A DNA stretch of 64,000 nucleotides from Owenia fusiformis (GCA_903813345.2 CAIIXF020000004.1:9866196-9930195), one strand, 5' to 3'. Positions 44,889 to 58,478 are shown, numbered from the stretch's first letter. Made by a program: numbers and translations. The notes: generated by a model not told the origin, from the letters alone.

Positions 44889-47800
44889 TTATTTTACTGT
44901 TTTTCTTGATACGTAAACAGTCCGATATGTTACTCTCGCCACTTTTGTACAGTACCGTGAACAACTGTATCTGCCGCGTATACAGCAGTAACGAAGTGTA
45001 GCAGTGGTCCGTGTCTTCCTGTAAATAGAACAACTCCTCCCCTTGCATGAACAGTATCCATATGTATAATATGAATATGAATAAATGTCCCTCTTCTGGA
45101 TTAGGTCAGCTTTTTCTCGATCTTCAACCTTGTCCTTTGTTGTTTCCTCAACCCATGTGATGTTCATATCTCTACAGAAATCCAGAATTGTTTCTCCTAG
45201 TTCATTTCTTGCGACAGGTCGTTTGTAGTCCTCGATATAAAACTTCTCGATTACATCTTCAGATTCCAGGCTTGGGATTTCCTATAAAAAGCGTAAATAA
45301 GAGAAAATATATATTCCAGGAATTTTCATATCCACAAACAAAATATGTTATGCAATTCGCATCACTTGGATATTAAGAATATCGATTAATTTAATTATTA
45401 ATCCTCATTGGCTTATCACTAATGACTCTTTTTTCCACACAATATTATAAGTTTCTGTTTAATTAATGGTGGGGATAAATATCTCAAAACTCGGATTTTA
45501 AGACATTAATGTTTAAGAATTATTTTTTTGTAAATTAAAATGTGCTAAAAGAAGTGATGCTATGAAAAATCAACGGTATGTACATTTATACTTGTTTGCA
45601 TTATGCTATATATTATAAATGCAAAACTGGATAATATTTGTATGTTAATCAAACTGGGCACACGTTATATGTTAAAATGGAATCTAATATAAAGAGGGTT
45701 AATTGAGATACTTTAAGCTCTCTTTTGATCACTATTCATGTAATAAAATATCTAAATATTTCAAAAAAATATGTGACTCTCGATTTTTGATGTAAGGGAC
45801 CAAATCGTACGTGATGCATCAAACCCTTTCCCTTCCCCCTTTTATGAGTTCACTTAGCCTGTTACATGTTAACTTCTGCATGCCTATGACATGTTTATTC
45901 TACCTCTGGCCATTACACATGTATTCAACTTCCACCCATGACATATTCATTTTGCCATTGCTCATTTCCTATTTATTTCCCCATGGCCATTACATATTTT
46001 CTACCTCTGCCTATAACATGTTTGTTCTACCTCCGCCTGTTACATGGTTTATTTAACCTCTGCCCATTACATGTTTATCTTACCTCTGCCTATTACATGA
46101 TTTATTTTACCTTTCCCCATTACACGTTTATATAACCTCTGCCCATTATATGTTTTATTTGCAATTCCAGCTTTATACGGGGAAATGGCGTGGACCCCAC
46201 CGAGCGTTCGCCACCACGTTGAGATGGTCCGGCTTTTTATACGACTATGTAGAATGCAAGTTACGCGCTTAACAAGGCGAATATTTGACTGGGACTACGA
46301 ACATGACGTTAATGGAACATGGTGCAGTGAAGTCAAGCACATCTTAGAGGACGCTGATCTTCGCTATGTTTACGAGACACGATTTATCCCTCAAACAAGG
46401 GTGCGACCGATTTTAGACAATGTGAGGAATAGTGAACTTTCTAAATTTAAGACGCAGTGGAAACAAGATATAATCACTATGCCTAAGCTAAGAACATATT
46501 GTATACTAAAACAAGACTATGGATGTACTGATTATGTGAAAATGAAACTGACTAGGTATCAAAGATCATTGATGGCTAAACTGAGGTCGGGCACATTTCC
46601 TATACGGATAGAAACAGGACGTTATCGGGGAATTCCTCTTGAGGAAAGATACTGTCAAGCCTGTAAATGTCAAGATAGAGAATCTGAGCTACATTTCATG
46701 CTAAAATGCGAAATATATAATAATGAAAGACGATCATTTTTTACCAAAGTTAAACACCATATCCCTGATTTTGATTTTACAGACACTAGTATTAACAATT
46801 TGAAGATAATCCTTAATAATCCGAAAATTGCATCAATTACATCGAACTACATATCAAATATTTTCCACATTAGAAATGATTATGTATAATGATTATCTAA
46901 AGTGTCCCATAAGCCTTTGAAGGCTGGGTGCACGCTCGTTTGTATTGATTATATATGTATGTGAAATTGTGCACGAGACACTGAAATAAACAAATACTTA
47001 CTTACTTACTTACTATTTAACTTCTGCCCATTACATGTTTTATTTTACCTCTGCCTATTACATGTTTTATTTTACCTTTCCCCATTACAAGTTTATTTAA
47101 CCTCTGCTTATTACATGTTTACATGTTTTGTTTAACCTCTCCCCATTACAAGTTTATTTAACCTCTGCCCCATTATATGTTTTATTTTACCCCTGCCCAT
47201 TATATATTAATTCTCTGCCCATTTCATGTTTTATTTTTCATCAACATGTTGCATAACTTCTGCCCAATACATGTTTGTTTTACCTCATCTTCAATGTCTT
47301 GTTCATCATTGATCTTTGAATATTCTTCCTCTTTGTCAAGGTCTCGAAGGTAACATACTTTCTCACGTACATGTTTCATCACACCTATACCCTGAAAATA
47401 TATAGTTACATTTAATCAGATTTATTTGTCTGGGTGGTGTATTTGTTTGTCTAGTGTGTGTCTTGCATATATTTCGGGGCTTATGAGAGCACTTATACGT
47501 ATATAAAACTAGCATTCGATTTACGATTGATTTACATGTACAGGGTGAGCCAAAAAAGCGTAAACATTTTTGTTTTGCTACAACGTTCCTGATATTACCG
47601 ACAAATGTATAAATATATTTCCAACATATGAGCAATGATATTACAAAAATAAAAATGTGGACGTTCTTTGGCCCAACCTGTAGTGTACAAACAAAGTATT
47701 GAGTTCGGTGCCTAAATCATGTTCACACATGGCATAAAATTTATAGGGTTTTCTCTTTAGTGCATTCCATGTTAACCTCTAAGAAAACTACCTACCAGTT

Positions 47801-49275
47801 TCAGTCCTATAATTACTCGTTAAACTGGGACCTCGTGAGAGTTAACATTAAGTATGCTTACAACCTATGGCCGTGTGAAAGGAATTCTCACCAAGTTATG
47901 ATGGACCAGCTCTGCTTGATTGGCAACATGATGAATCTCAACACCTTTGTCCTTATCAACCTCAATATCCTCTCTCGTATCGCCTCCATTCTTCTCATGC
48001 AAATATATACTGTAGCCCTAAAATTAAGATAAATGCATTTTTGTTTGGGTGTTTTACTTGAACAGGCCTTTCCTATCATCGTTTGCCTTACAAATGCTAT
48101 ATTGGGCAGATTCGTGATGTCATAGGGTTGGTGGTAGTAATGTTTCCAAACAAAATTATAGTTTTTGTTTTATTCACGAATGTAACACCCCAGTCACATT
48201 TGTCGCACGGCGGCCGCAAGTCGACCGCAGAACAATTAAATCGGTGAATTTCTGCGGCGAGCGTAGAAAAACTACGCTCGCCTTGCGGCCTCCGTACGGC
48301 GTATGCAGATTTTTACAGGCCGCAGGGAAGGCGTAGAAATTATAACTCGGAGTTATAATATTTGTTCATTTCTGAGGTCCCCGTAGAAATCAACTGGCTC
48401 AACAAGATTAAATCATTATTTGTCAATGTTTCACGATCACTTTTCATTTGATATTACATCCTAGCACTTTGAATAACATTTATAAATTGTCCTGATGTAA
48501 ATAAAATGAAAAAAACTATTATTTATCAATAGAAATTTAAAATTCACCGTGCGGCTGCCGTGGGAAATGTGACTGCAAAAGTATGAGAGCGCAGAAATTC
48601 TGCGGCGAGCGTAGAAAAGCTACTGGCCGCAGAAATGATAGACCGCAAGGTAGCCGTAGGAAATGTGACTGGGGTGTTAAGATGTATAATATTATGTATT
48701 ATATCACTGTCATATTCCTCACTCTCTGATTGGTCCACGACTTAAAATAACAAGCGATATTCAACGGGACTTCCGTTGAATATCAAATGATATGTACCAG
48801 TCGCGACTTAGTCAACTTTCAATTGTATATATCCTCGGGAGTTAAATAATTTAGTTATGATTGATTGGACATCTATATTTTGTTATTACATTAATATGAG
48901 TGAGGAATATTACAGTGAATAATAAAACAAATATTTAAAACAAATATTTGATTCTATTTTTGATGACAACCTGTGACACTTTAATTTAACAAGATGATAT
49001 TCCAGTAGGCCTTCGCGCTACGTGGAATATCACTTGTGAAAGAGGTATTCACCTCAATAGAATTAAATATTTGTAAATTGTTATTTTAATATGCTCCTTG
49101 TAGGTAAGGTTTAGGTAAAGAAAAGTATGCCTACCCTTGAGACATGGTGTTTGTGTTTCATACCAAGGTATATGCAACCGCCGAGCAAGCAAAGTACAAT
49201 CGCTGTTTGGATAATAATCACGCCTATATATCTTTTTTTCACCTTTCCAGCATCGTTGATCTTCTTATCAGACAT
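44889..49275 (-). CDS. BRICHOS-domain type II membrane precursor with cationic Cys-rich C-terminal peptide (255 aa)
   Basis: Four minus-strand exons are 49275-49135, 48017-47892, 47391-47284 and 45281-44889. All introns are GT-AG and phase 0, and the sum is 255 codons plus TAA. Residues 1-15 are cytosolic and basic, and 16-38 are a signal anchor (VIIIQTAIVLCLLGG). The linker (EDIEVDKDKGVEIHH) has the BRICHOS aspartate. The domain has C102 (KVCYLRDLD) and C161 (ETILDFCRDMNITWVEE), the two conserved cysteines. A KR pair at 188-189 precedes a 66-residue tail with 7 Cys, about 15 Lys/Arg and 1 acid, including RYCCIRGRYSCSRYC. In this family BRICHOS chaperones a beta-prone peptide that is then cleaved off. 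Annelid arenicin-type antimicrobial precursors and chondromodulin share this plan. ATG 49275 directly follows a TTTTCAG acceptor, so a 5' UTR exon lies upstream. Antimicrobial function is inference. Confidence 0.82.
45818..47285. repeat. CCTCTGCCCATTACATGTTTATTTTA minisatellite, split by a LINE
   Basis: A unit of about 26-32 bp (variants of ACCTCTGCCCATTACATG-TTTA) repeats at 45818-46160 and resumes at 47015-47285. The LINE copy at 46161-47014 sits inside it. All of it lies in intron 3 of the BRICHOS gene and reaches the donor site region of exon 3. Confidence 0.8.
46161..47014 (+). mobile_element. 5'-truncated LINE copy with intact C-terminal frame and CTTA tail
   Basis: Begins GCAATTCCAGC, equivalent to position 19145 in the long copy, and ends in CTTA repeats near 47012. 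One open frame (46185-46889, 234 codons) covers the complete C-terminal region, including YCQACKC...ESELHFMLKC, a C-x-x-C...H...C knuckle. It is nearly identical to the interrupted copy at 16.4-22.4 kb apart from the insertions there, so both derive from a recently active family. It lies antisense in intron 3 of the BRICHOS gene. Confidence 0.88.
47541..47680. mobile_element. 140-bp mariner-type MITE
   Basis: CAGGGTGAGCCAAAAAAGCG on the left and CAGGTTGGGCCAAAGAACG (reverse complement) on the right, each flanked by TA. It lies in intron 2 of the BRICHOS gene. Confidence 0.7.
48185..48677. mobile_element. GC-rich inverted-repeat MITE, 493 bp
   Basis: Both ends read ACACCCCAGTCACATTT inward, with TA on each side. 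The interior keeps inverted symmetry through TGCGGCGAGCGTAGAAAA and GGCCGCAGAAAT motifs, and its GC content is well above its surroundings. It lies in intron 1 of the BRICHOS gene. Confidence 0.8.
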
Positions 49276-49724
49276 CTGAAAATTAGATTTTTTTATGTAT
49301 TGGAAACTTTACCGCTTGCTTGTGAATCACTTTTTACCCCTTCAGCAAGTTATTACTCACATTTCCTGAACATTTTAATAAAATAGCCCAATGGTACGTG
49401 TATCATTAGCAAGTTGTACAAATAGGAAAGAGATCGGCTGCATATTATGTGAGACTTGACAAAATCAAAAATACATGTCAAAAAATCTAATATCAGAGCT
49501 GCGCTATGAGCCCTGCATTGCGTTTGTGCCTGCTATCACAGTGATGGCAGTTGTCAATCAGTTTCAGTCTCAAAAACGGCGTTTCTCTGTGTCAGGTTTA
49601 GTTTCATTGTTCTCTGATTCCAATGTAATTTCAGTTTGGAGAGATAAATAATGTATTTAAATGATAAGCGATAAGGCTACTATTGAAAACTGTTGAAAGG
49701 TTTTGGTGGAAGATGAATCGTAAA

Positions 49725-51052
49725 GATACGACGTCAGATACTGTACATCGCGGCATTTTACCGCATTTTTACATGCGTACTTACTTTTAAAACCGCAATA
49801 TCTCGACAGCAAAATCATATTTTTCTACAATTTTTCGTCATCAGTTGAACACGTATGTCCATGAAATATTTTGCCTATCAGAATTCCAAATAACTGATTT
49901 GGGACTTTTTAAATGAGAATCACGCAAGCCGTATTATGCGACTTTCTATGCTAAAACCGGGTGTGGACTGTAACATTTTGAAGAAAAATGATTTTAATTT
50001 TAAACGAAAATGAAGATAACTTTTTCATTTCTTAACGGATCTTTCTCAAATTTTAACAATATTTAAATTCACCATTTTGGAAAAGACAAATAGATTCTGT
50101 GTGATGACGTCATAATATAACAATGCTAACTTAACGCTTATATTTATGCAAAAAAAGTGTGGACAGGCAGAATTTCGTACCAACAAGATATATATTTTGA
50201 TCAATTAAACATTAAATCGTTTGAAAGGTGAATTATTCTTTTTTGATTCCTGAAAGGCATATCATATTCCATATTTTTATCAAAAAACTATATCATTTCG
50301 ATTAAAATTCAGTCTGTAAGAAGTATAAATTGAAAGAAATATGAAGTGAAGCCATGTGAAAAATTCACAAAATTACGTTTCATTTTTTGAGTTCAAATAT
50401 TTCTAATTAAGGGATAAACGTTCAAAAATTTCCAATGTTTCAGCATGTTCTTTTAAATATACCCCTTACTACATACAATTAATTTCATTTAATTTGAACC
50501 AGTAAATATTGAGATAGACATCATTTTATCACCGCAACCCCAAGTGAAGCCTTTACAAAATAAGACGTTATGCCGTTAGCGTATTATATGTTCTCCTTTA
50601 TTATTTATTATGTTAAATAAATAAAACTAAAAATTCGAGTTAAAATAAATTACAAATAATGCATTTAACAATCCTTAATATCTTCCCGTCTGTGTATATC
50701 AGTTGAATATAACAAGGGGCACTGTGAAAGAGTCTAGAAATACGGTGCGACAACGAGAGCGCAGGGCCGAAAAGCGCGACAAAGAAGAAAACGGGTAGGG
50801 TTTGAAATGTCTACTTTCTGGTGATTCTAATCCTGTATATCGTGACACAACCTTTTTGGATATAGAATTGTATTGAAGCGCACATTAATCTGAACAAAAC
50901 TTGAAGTTTTTAAGAAGATTCCGCGAATATTAAAACTTTTGCAATTACTTGGAGGAGCATTGAGCATATTCATCGCGTAAATCTTTGCATTTTGTCGGTA
51001 AAATGAACAATTACAATGTTACGCCGTGATGTACAGTATCTGACGTCGTATC
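49725..51052. mobile_element. Inverted-repeat DNA transposon, 1.3 kb, non-coding
   Basis: Left end GATACGACGTCAGATACTGT then ACATCGCGGC. The right end is the inverse copy with one or two changes. AAA flanks both sides. The interior is AT-rich and has no transposase frame. It lies upstream of the first recognised BRICHOS exon, so it could sit in a 5' intron or intergenic DNA. Confidence 0.7.
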
Positions 51053-54000
51053 AAAGGAATTAAGGGCAATGGTTAGAATCATGTTACTGTTAATAGACTT
51101 ATGAACAAAAAATGTACTTCATCGAACATGCATTAAAGGACAGAATAATTATGTTATGTGAGGTGATGGGAGGAGGTGATATTGATGGAAACATACACAA
51201 AAGCATCTTCGCTTGGAAAAACAGCTTCTTTCAGACTGAAATAAGCGATTTTTCGACTGATATTGGATACTTTGGCATGCTGCTTTTCATTTGACATAAT
51301 ACGCAACCAAACTCATTAATATTTATGGCATTGCTAATGATAAGTTTCTCAATAAAATTTTCAGAGAATTCGCCTTTTCTATGCTAATTTTGGACACCCG
51401 ATATATTTTGGGACAAAGCTACTAGCCCTATTATATCACACACTCAAGTGTTATTTTCAGTATACCACTGTCATGTCAAACACCCTTACAATCCAAATTA
51501 TGCAACAGGTCTTTTGTATTTTATCCTATAATGCGGCTGAATGATTGGATATAATATAAAGTACGTTATATCGGTGTCCCAACAAAGGTAGCTCCTCTTC
51601 GAAAAGTATTTTCTCAGCAAAGAATGAATAAACTTTTGGAAAAATTCTTACTGTGAGTAACTTTAGGATATCACTAATAAGTCTAATAAATATTAAGAGA
51701 ATCTGTCAAAAATCTTCGTGAATTTTTATATTTAAAACAGTACGTCAAAATATCCAATATCAATGAAAGAGTATTTTTTCCTAACAAAAATACTTTGACC
51801 ATTTCTTCCAACGATATCGCCTCCCATGACATAATTATCCTGTCCTTTAATGCATGTTTAAAGTATAGGCATTTTGTTTATAAGTCTGCTTACTGTTACA
51901 TGATTCCATTCCTTACCTCAAAATTTCTCAATTATTCTGCCATGTCATTCTTTCTCCTTGAAACAGTTTTCAATGGTAGCCTTTTCAAATGCATCATTTA
52001 TTCTTCAAAACTGGAACTTCGGATAAAATTGATTTTGAGTATGGATAACAACGGAAGAAATATATCTGACACCCAGACAAGCTTTTTTTAAAGACTTACT
52101 CTGATTAAAAGATGCCAACACCTGATATTTATAAGAATTGCTGATGATACTTAATAAGGCCACTTTGTAAGAATTTTAAATGAATTTGATCGATTCATCA
52201 CTAAAAATGCTTGTCAAAGATCACTTTTTGGAACACTCGATAGATATTTTCTTGAAATAATACAACACATCAATGTGTAATCGACGTTGTCATATTTGAG
52301 GGAACCACAATAGGCCCATCTGTTATGAAACGTATGGCATCCAATATAATATTGCAAAAATTTGAGAACAAACCTGAAGTGATTTAAAAAAACGTCTTGT
52401 AAAAATGGCCAGATAAACTTAAATACTAACATTGTATGCAATCGTATTTGTAAGATGTGTCTTCTTTGAATTGATTTATTTTCTTCTTTGAATAGATGTA
52501 TTGAAAGCTCGTGTTTTAACATAGCCCCACTAGAAAATTAAATAAGTTATCAAAAAGTCAAAAAAAAAATTAATTTGAGCTTACCAATTTGTCTTGAGCG
52601 ACAATGTTGTTTGAGTTGTCTTTTTCCATAACTACGAATATCTCATGTACCGTATCTAGTTATACAATCTTTGTCTTGAGTGATTACGCTTTTCAACTGC
52701 TCCTTTGCTTTGCCGGTGCCTTGCGAGGAAGATTACTGCTACACCGCCATATATATACTTGAAATAAGTCATAAATGACTAATTTTTATGAAGTCTGACA
52801 TTATAAATACACTTTTATGAGATGTTCAGAATGACTGAGATTGTTTCTTCGAAAAGCTTTAACTTTTTATTTGAAAGCATTTGAAGCATGAAGGGACACA
52901 AATAAAGTGATTAAAATTGAAAATTATCTTAGGCCCTAATCCCTTTGATGCCGCAGCGTTTCTATTTTTGCCAGTTTTGGATTTTTTAACATTCCTTTTA
53001 AATATATTGTAGTGACTTCAGTATGAATGAAATGTCAATTGCTAGATTGTGATGATGAACCTTAAATGGTGGGTGTTAGTACTAAACATTGTTTCTGGCT
53101 TGGGATAGTAGATAGGGGTTTGTTTTCTTTGTAACTGGTGCTCTGTAACAATTTTGGTATTTTCCCCTTACTTTTGCTTACATGTTTATTTGTGAGGAAC
53201 AGTTTTCTTAATTTAGTAGAATTAGTAGAACATTTTGGTGAAAAATTCTGAAGTTTATTTGTGGTCTGGGAGTTCAAGAGGTTACAAGTAAAACTAAAAG
53301 TGTCAAGGTACAAATACGATTGATTATTTATGTTTTTTAAGAACAATCGATGTACATATGAAGATGATTTATAGAATATTAGATAAGTTTTTATTATACT
53401 TAGAAACAACATATTTCTATTCATATTATATTTGATAACTCTTTTATCGTTACTTTATGACGTACCTCAGATTCGGATTATTTAGGCACTGGATTAAAGA
53501 TAACGCCACATCGTTTCTGTCAGATAGGCCCATCGACAGAACACGAACAAGACATGAACCGATGCATAGTGGCATTATAGTTTTACAGATTCTAGATGTA
53601 TAATACAAGATTATCTTGGGATCCAGTGATGTTTGCTTCTTCAAGAATGGTCATACTTGGAAATTATTCAAATATGTCCATGTGAAAATGTCATGTTTTT
53701 GTGATTGTACTTAACACCTACAATTTACAGTTCTATCAATTGCTCTAGAAACCCCATGACCATAGGACAGCAATATGGTGTAAACTGTTCAAATGACACT
53801 TAATATATATATTATATGATTATATGTTGATTTTATATACAAACACGTTTCTCTTAAAAACCAGTCATCGAAAAATTCTGAAAATTTTACACATTGTCAA
53901 TTTAATGGTCATCTTTTGAATGGTTACAATATAATTTGAAATAGATACTTTTCTCTATATTGTTTTAGAAAACACATAGGACACTTCTTTTGTTCTTGGT

Positions 54001-56378
54001 ACCATATGTTCGGAATGAAATGAAACATCTATCCGAACCTCATTGGAACAAATTGACATAAACACAACGCATTTAGGTCTCTCAATATTAAAATTGTACA
54101 AAGGAAATTTTGGTTGATTTTAAATAAGTATTTTGTTATTGAAATAAAAGGTTTATCTTTATTTTTATCTATTTGGGGGGGGGGTTGGTTTTAATTTTTT
54201 GAATATACTTTTTTGAAATCAACCAAAAATTCCTTTGTATAACTATAATATTGAGGGGTCTAAAAACATGTTGTATATGCTATTTTGTTCAAACAAGCTT
54301 CGGAAAGATATTTTATTTCATTTTCAAGAAATGGTAAAAAGGAACAAAAAACAATTGCACTAAAAAACAAAAAATGTTAACAAAAACAGTTATATAAAAT
54401 ATATATAAATTATTGTGGCATTAAACTGTTGCCAATCAGTCAACATTACATAAAGGACCGTGTGTCTTTACAGAATGTTTTCAATTATTGGTTTAAGAGA
54501 AAACATTGTTGAATTCAGTTCTCCATATCGATACCAATCCATTTGCATGACCTTTAGAAATAAATATGTCAGCTTTGTGAAAGTGCCATGTAATCACTAG
54601 TATTATTGCGTTTTATTACCTTACTTTTTCGAAGAAAAACAATACTTGTTAGAAAGTCTTAAGTCACACGATAAATGTTTCTTTTATTGTTTTTCTATAA
54701 TGTCACAATAATTTCATTTTCAAGAAAAATACCTGATGTCGCGCTGTATGTGCTTGACCACTTTTAAGTAGGTCCTCAGTCATGTTTTAAACAAAATAAA
54801 AAGTATTTTTAGTTTTTATTGGCGAAGATCTAATTTGACAAAGTCATAACCCCACGCCTAACCATCGACAACGTACAGTGACAAGATATACCGTCGTACA
54901 CTTTAGGTGTACAGTGTCACTATTAACTGATCTGAAGCGAAAACTATGATGTACATGTAGGTTTGATTGTGGTTTTCAAAAATTAATTTGAGGATTACAT
55001 AAAGTATTTCATGTTTGATTTCGTGTGTATTCGATTTGGAAGACATTTACCTTTCTAATCACGTTAAAAGATTTTCGAGCAGTGCTCGATTTTTTCGTTG
55101 TGAATCTACTCATGCAATTGGTCGGTTTGAAAAATGTGTTTTTTACACATTTCCTTTGATCATTTTCTCCCCTGTCGTCTAAGAGTGCCAAATATTTTCG
55201 TTTTGAGAATATGTTTCTCTAAGCTACACAATTTAAGACGGTTGAAGGTTTTATAAATATTCATGTATTTGGTATAATTTAAAAAATTAAAAATGTACGT
55301 TGTCATCTCTAATGTACGTTGTCCCTGTAATTGAAATGTAAGCAATGCAATGATTTAACTTCAAACGCATTAAGGGTTTTTTATTTTATGAGTAACAAGT
55401 GATGCTCAACGAATATATTCACGTATCCCTGGTACAGATAAACAGGTAAACGTGATTTTTACCTCTTGTTGAATGCTATTTTATTTTATGAAAGTGTTGA
55501 TATGGTGATAAATATTTGCCAGGGGGTACTTATCTTCCAACCTCTTTGACCATTCGGCGTCGGTACGTTACGTTATGTTGCACTTTTATGAATTTTAATA
55601 ATCTTAAGGAGTTCATGGAGAGACATATACTAGCTAATCGAAGATGACTTTCGAAACCCCGTTTATGCTATATCTGGAAAGTGCATAGGTTCAATATAGT
55701 TCACTCAAGTTGAAATAGCAATACTGGATTGTTCCGTTTCAGTTTTAAATGAATCTGATCCCCCTGCCCCTTTGTGTTATGAAAAATACGTCGTCTACAT
55801 GAGGGTTAACTGTGAATTCAGATGTGTAAGTTCAATAGGACAACGTACATCGAGATGACAAGGTACACTTATGATTTTTTTTTGTTTTAGCAAAAACCTT
55901 AATATTTATTAAATCTTCAACCGACCTTAATTATGTTACTTTGGGAAACATATTCTCATAAAAATAATTGACACTCTTGGGCGACAGGGGGAAAAAATGA
56001 CCAAAGGAAATGTGAAAAAATCAACATTTTCCAACCGATCATTGTTGGTGGGTAGATTTATAACGAAAAAACTAGAGCACCGCCCGAAAATCTTTTCACG
56101 GAATTAGAAATGTTAGAAATGAGTAATGTAGACCCATTATATATAATTTCAAATTTTGAAGAAAAATGTATTTTCATAGGAAAAAATTAAACAAAGATGA
56201 TCTTAATTTTAAAATCCTTGCTTGACCCCCTACTACCCCCCCCCCCCAAAAAAAAAAAATTCAGATTTGTATTGAACTCAATGGGGTCCGATTTTGGTCA
56301 ATTTTTTCATGAAATTTCCTGAATAATTCATGAATACTTTAAACCATGGACTTGTCCTTTGGCACATTTAAAGAAGAC
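51053..56378. other. Gene-poor AT-rich stretch
   Basis: No frame with protein family features on either strand. It holds an inverted repeat at about 54068-54262 (arms AATTGTACAAAGGAAATTTT and its near complement, with a G run at 54175 between them), an old dispersed block near 54660 shared with 43850, and C/A runs near 56235. The upstream exon or promoter of the BRICHOS gene may be here but I could not identify it. Confidence 0.5.
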
Positions 56379-58478
56379 TGTGATGGTATTTCTGTAGAAT
56401 TTTATATCAAATTTTGGAACAAATTAAGTAAATTTTTATATGATGCTGTTCTTGAAATTTATGAACAGGGAGAAATGACTATATCTCAACGTAGAGGTAT
56501 CATTACACTTGTTCAAAAAAGTGGAGATCCACTATACTTAAATAACTGGAGACCGATTAGTCTCTTATGTGTAGATTACAAGATTATAACACATGCAATT
56601 GCAAATAGACTCAAAAAGGTAATATCATATTTAGTTCATAATGACCAGGTAGGGTATGTCAAAGGTCGTTATATCGGTGAAGTTATTCGTAAAATAGAAG
56701 ATATTATATATAATGCCAAAAGTAAAAACCTAGTGGGGTCAAGCATTCTGTGTGTAGACACCTCCAAAGCGTTTGATTCATTAGATTGGGTATTTTTAAA
56801 CCAAGTTTTAGATAAATGTAATTTTGGAGAATATTTTAAAAATGGATAAAAATCATGTACACTAATATAGAAAGCTGTATAGCGAATGTAAATGGATCTA
56901 AAAGTGAATATTTTAAGATTTATAGATCAGTTCGTCAGAGAGATCCAATCAGTTCGTATTTGTACATTCTATGTGCAGAAATCCTATCATGTAAGATACG
57001 TCAAGAAAAAAATGTTTGTGGTATCGAAACACCTGGTAAGAAAGAAATCAAAATTGCACAGTTAGCAGATGATACCACTTTATTTTTAAAAGATAATCAG
57101 TCTGTTGAAAACGTTCTTAAAATTTTAGATGATTTTGGAAAAGTATCTGGGTTAGTAATAAATAAAACAAAAACTGAAGCAATGTATATAGGAAATAACA
57201 CACAAAACAGAGATATGAAATTTGCTGGTCTTAGCTGGAAAAATGATCCAGTTAAAGTCCTAGGTGTATACATATGTAATGATCAGAAACTAAGTAATCA
57301 AAAAAACTGGAATTTCAGGGTAAAAAAGTTTAAAGATCAATTAAAGAAGAAAAGAGATCTGACTATTCATGGAAAGATAACCATCGTAAAAACAAACGCA
57401 TTGCCACAACTACTTTACTTAGCCTCTGTTATTACCATGCCAGAAAATGTACTTTTAGATTTAGAGAAAGCAATGTATAACTTTATATGGGATGGAAAAC
57501 CTGATAAGGTTAAAAGAAAGACATTAATTGGAAATCATAATCAAGGAGGTTACAAAATGATTGACTTGAAAAGTAAAATCAATAGTCTTTTATGTAAATG
57601 GGCCAAAAAGCTCATGGAAGAGATTAAAAATGACAACAAACAACCATGGAAAATTTTACCAAAATATTACCTTAGTAAAGTATGTAATTCAAATATTTTG
57701 TTACGAGCTAGTGAGTGTTATGACAATGTTGCTAAATATGTTCATAAAGATGTACCTTTATTTTATAAAAATGTTATCAGTTCTTGGATTAATTTTAACA
57801 ACCAATCAACACAATTACAACAAGAAGTGGCTAATAGTCTATGGTTAAACAAGAATGTAAAATATAAACATAAGGTTTTATACTTAGAGAGATTAATGAA
57901 GAAAAATATATTCTCTTTAGATCACATATATGAAAATGACAATTTAATACCTCTACAATTGTTAAATGAAAAAACCAATTTAAACTGTATCTTAGAGTAT
58001 AACATATTAAAGGGTATATCTCGATGTAAAACAACACAAGTAAAAACAGTAGACACAAAATACATTTATAATGTGTTTATTAAGAGTTTATTTCAAAACC
58101 CCACATCAACTGTAATAACAGATGTGCAAAATAGTGAATTTTATTGGACACTTGCACATCATTTGACAAAAGAAACAAAGTTGATTACATTTCAGTGGAA
58201 AATACTCCATAACATTGTTGTCACAAATAATAGTTTATTCAAAATGAAGAAAAAAGAAACCCCTCATTGTACAAAATGTGCTGATAATGTGCTAGATACT
58301 GTGAAGCACAGATTTGCATCATGTACTTCTATTCAACCTTTATGGGGTATTATTAAACAACACTTTAACACTTTAATATTATTATGTAATGCAACAGGTA
58401 ACTTATGTAAACAAATTTTTAAATTGATGTAATCTTTTTAAATTATCTGAAATAAAAAAGAATTTTAAATATAAAAAA
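56379..58478 (+). mobile_element. 5'-truncated L1/Tx1-like LINE with 15-bp target duplication
   Basis: Flanked by ACATTTAAAGAAGAC (56364-56378) and ACATTCAAAGAAGAC (58479-58493), one mismatch. It starts inside the reverse transcriptase (DGISVEFYIKFW), continues through NNWRPISLLCVDYKI and FDSLDW, and a one-base loss near 56845 shifts the frame. Next come SVRQRDPISSYLYILCAE, the catalytic LADDTTLFL, and a C-terminal zinc knuckle (HCTKC...KHRFASC), ending at TAA 58430 and an A-rich tail. The order and motifs are those of the L1/Tx1 group. 5' truncation plus target duplication fits target-primed reverse transcription. Confidence 0.85.
56400..58432 (+). pseudogene. L1/Tx1-like reverse transcriptase, frameshifted
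   Basis: Two frames, about 56382-56849 and 56855-58432, make one protein broken by a single-base deletion near 56845. The second frame is open for 525 codons, so the copy is fairly young. It covers palm motifs B to E, the thumb, and the C-terminal knuckle. The start codon upstream at 56346 belongs to host flanking DNA and not to the element. Confidence 0.8.

Noticed and set aside
47888-48079. 63-codon minus-strand frame
   Set aside because: A different frame over BRICHOS exon 2. The chosen frame joins the other exons in phase and carries the domain motif.
52214-53644. Minus-strand frames of 60-120 codons
   Set aside because: Low-complexity AT-rich composition, no motif and no splice-linked continuation.
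56346-56381. ATG at 56346 as start of the L1-like protein
   Set aside because: It lies in host DNA before and within the target duplication. The element is truncated and begins at about 56379.
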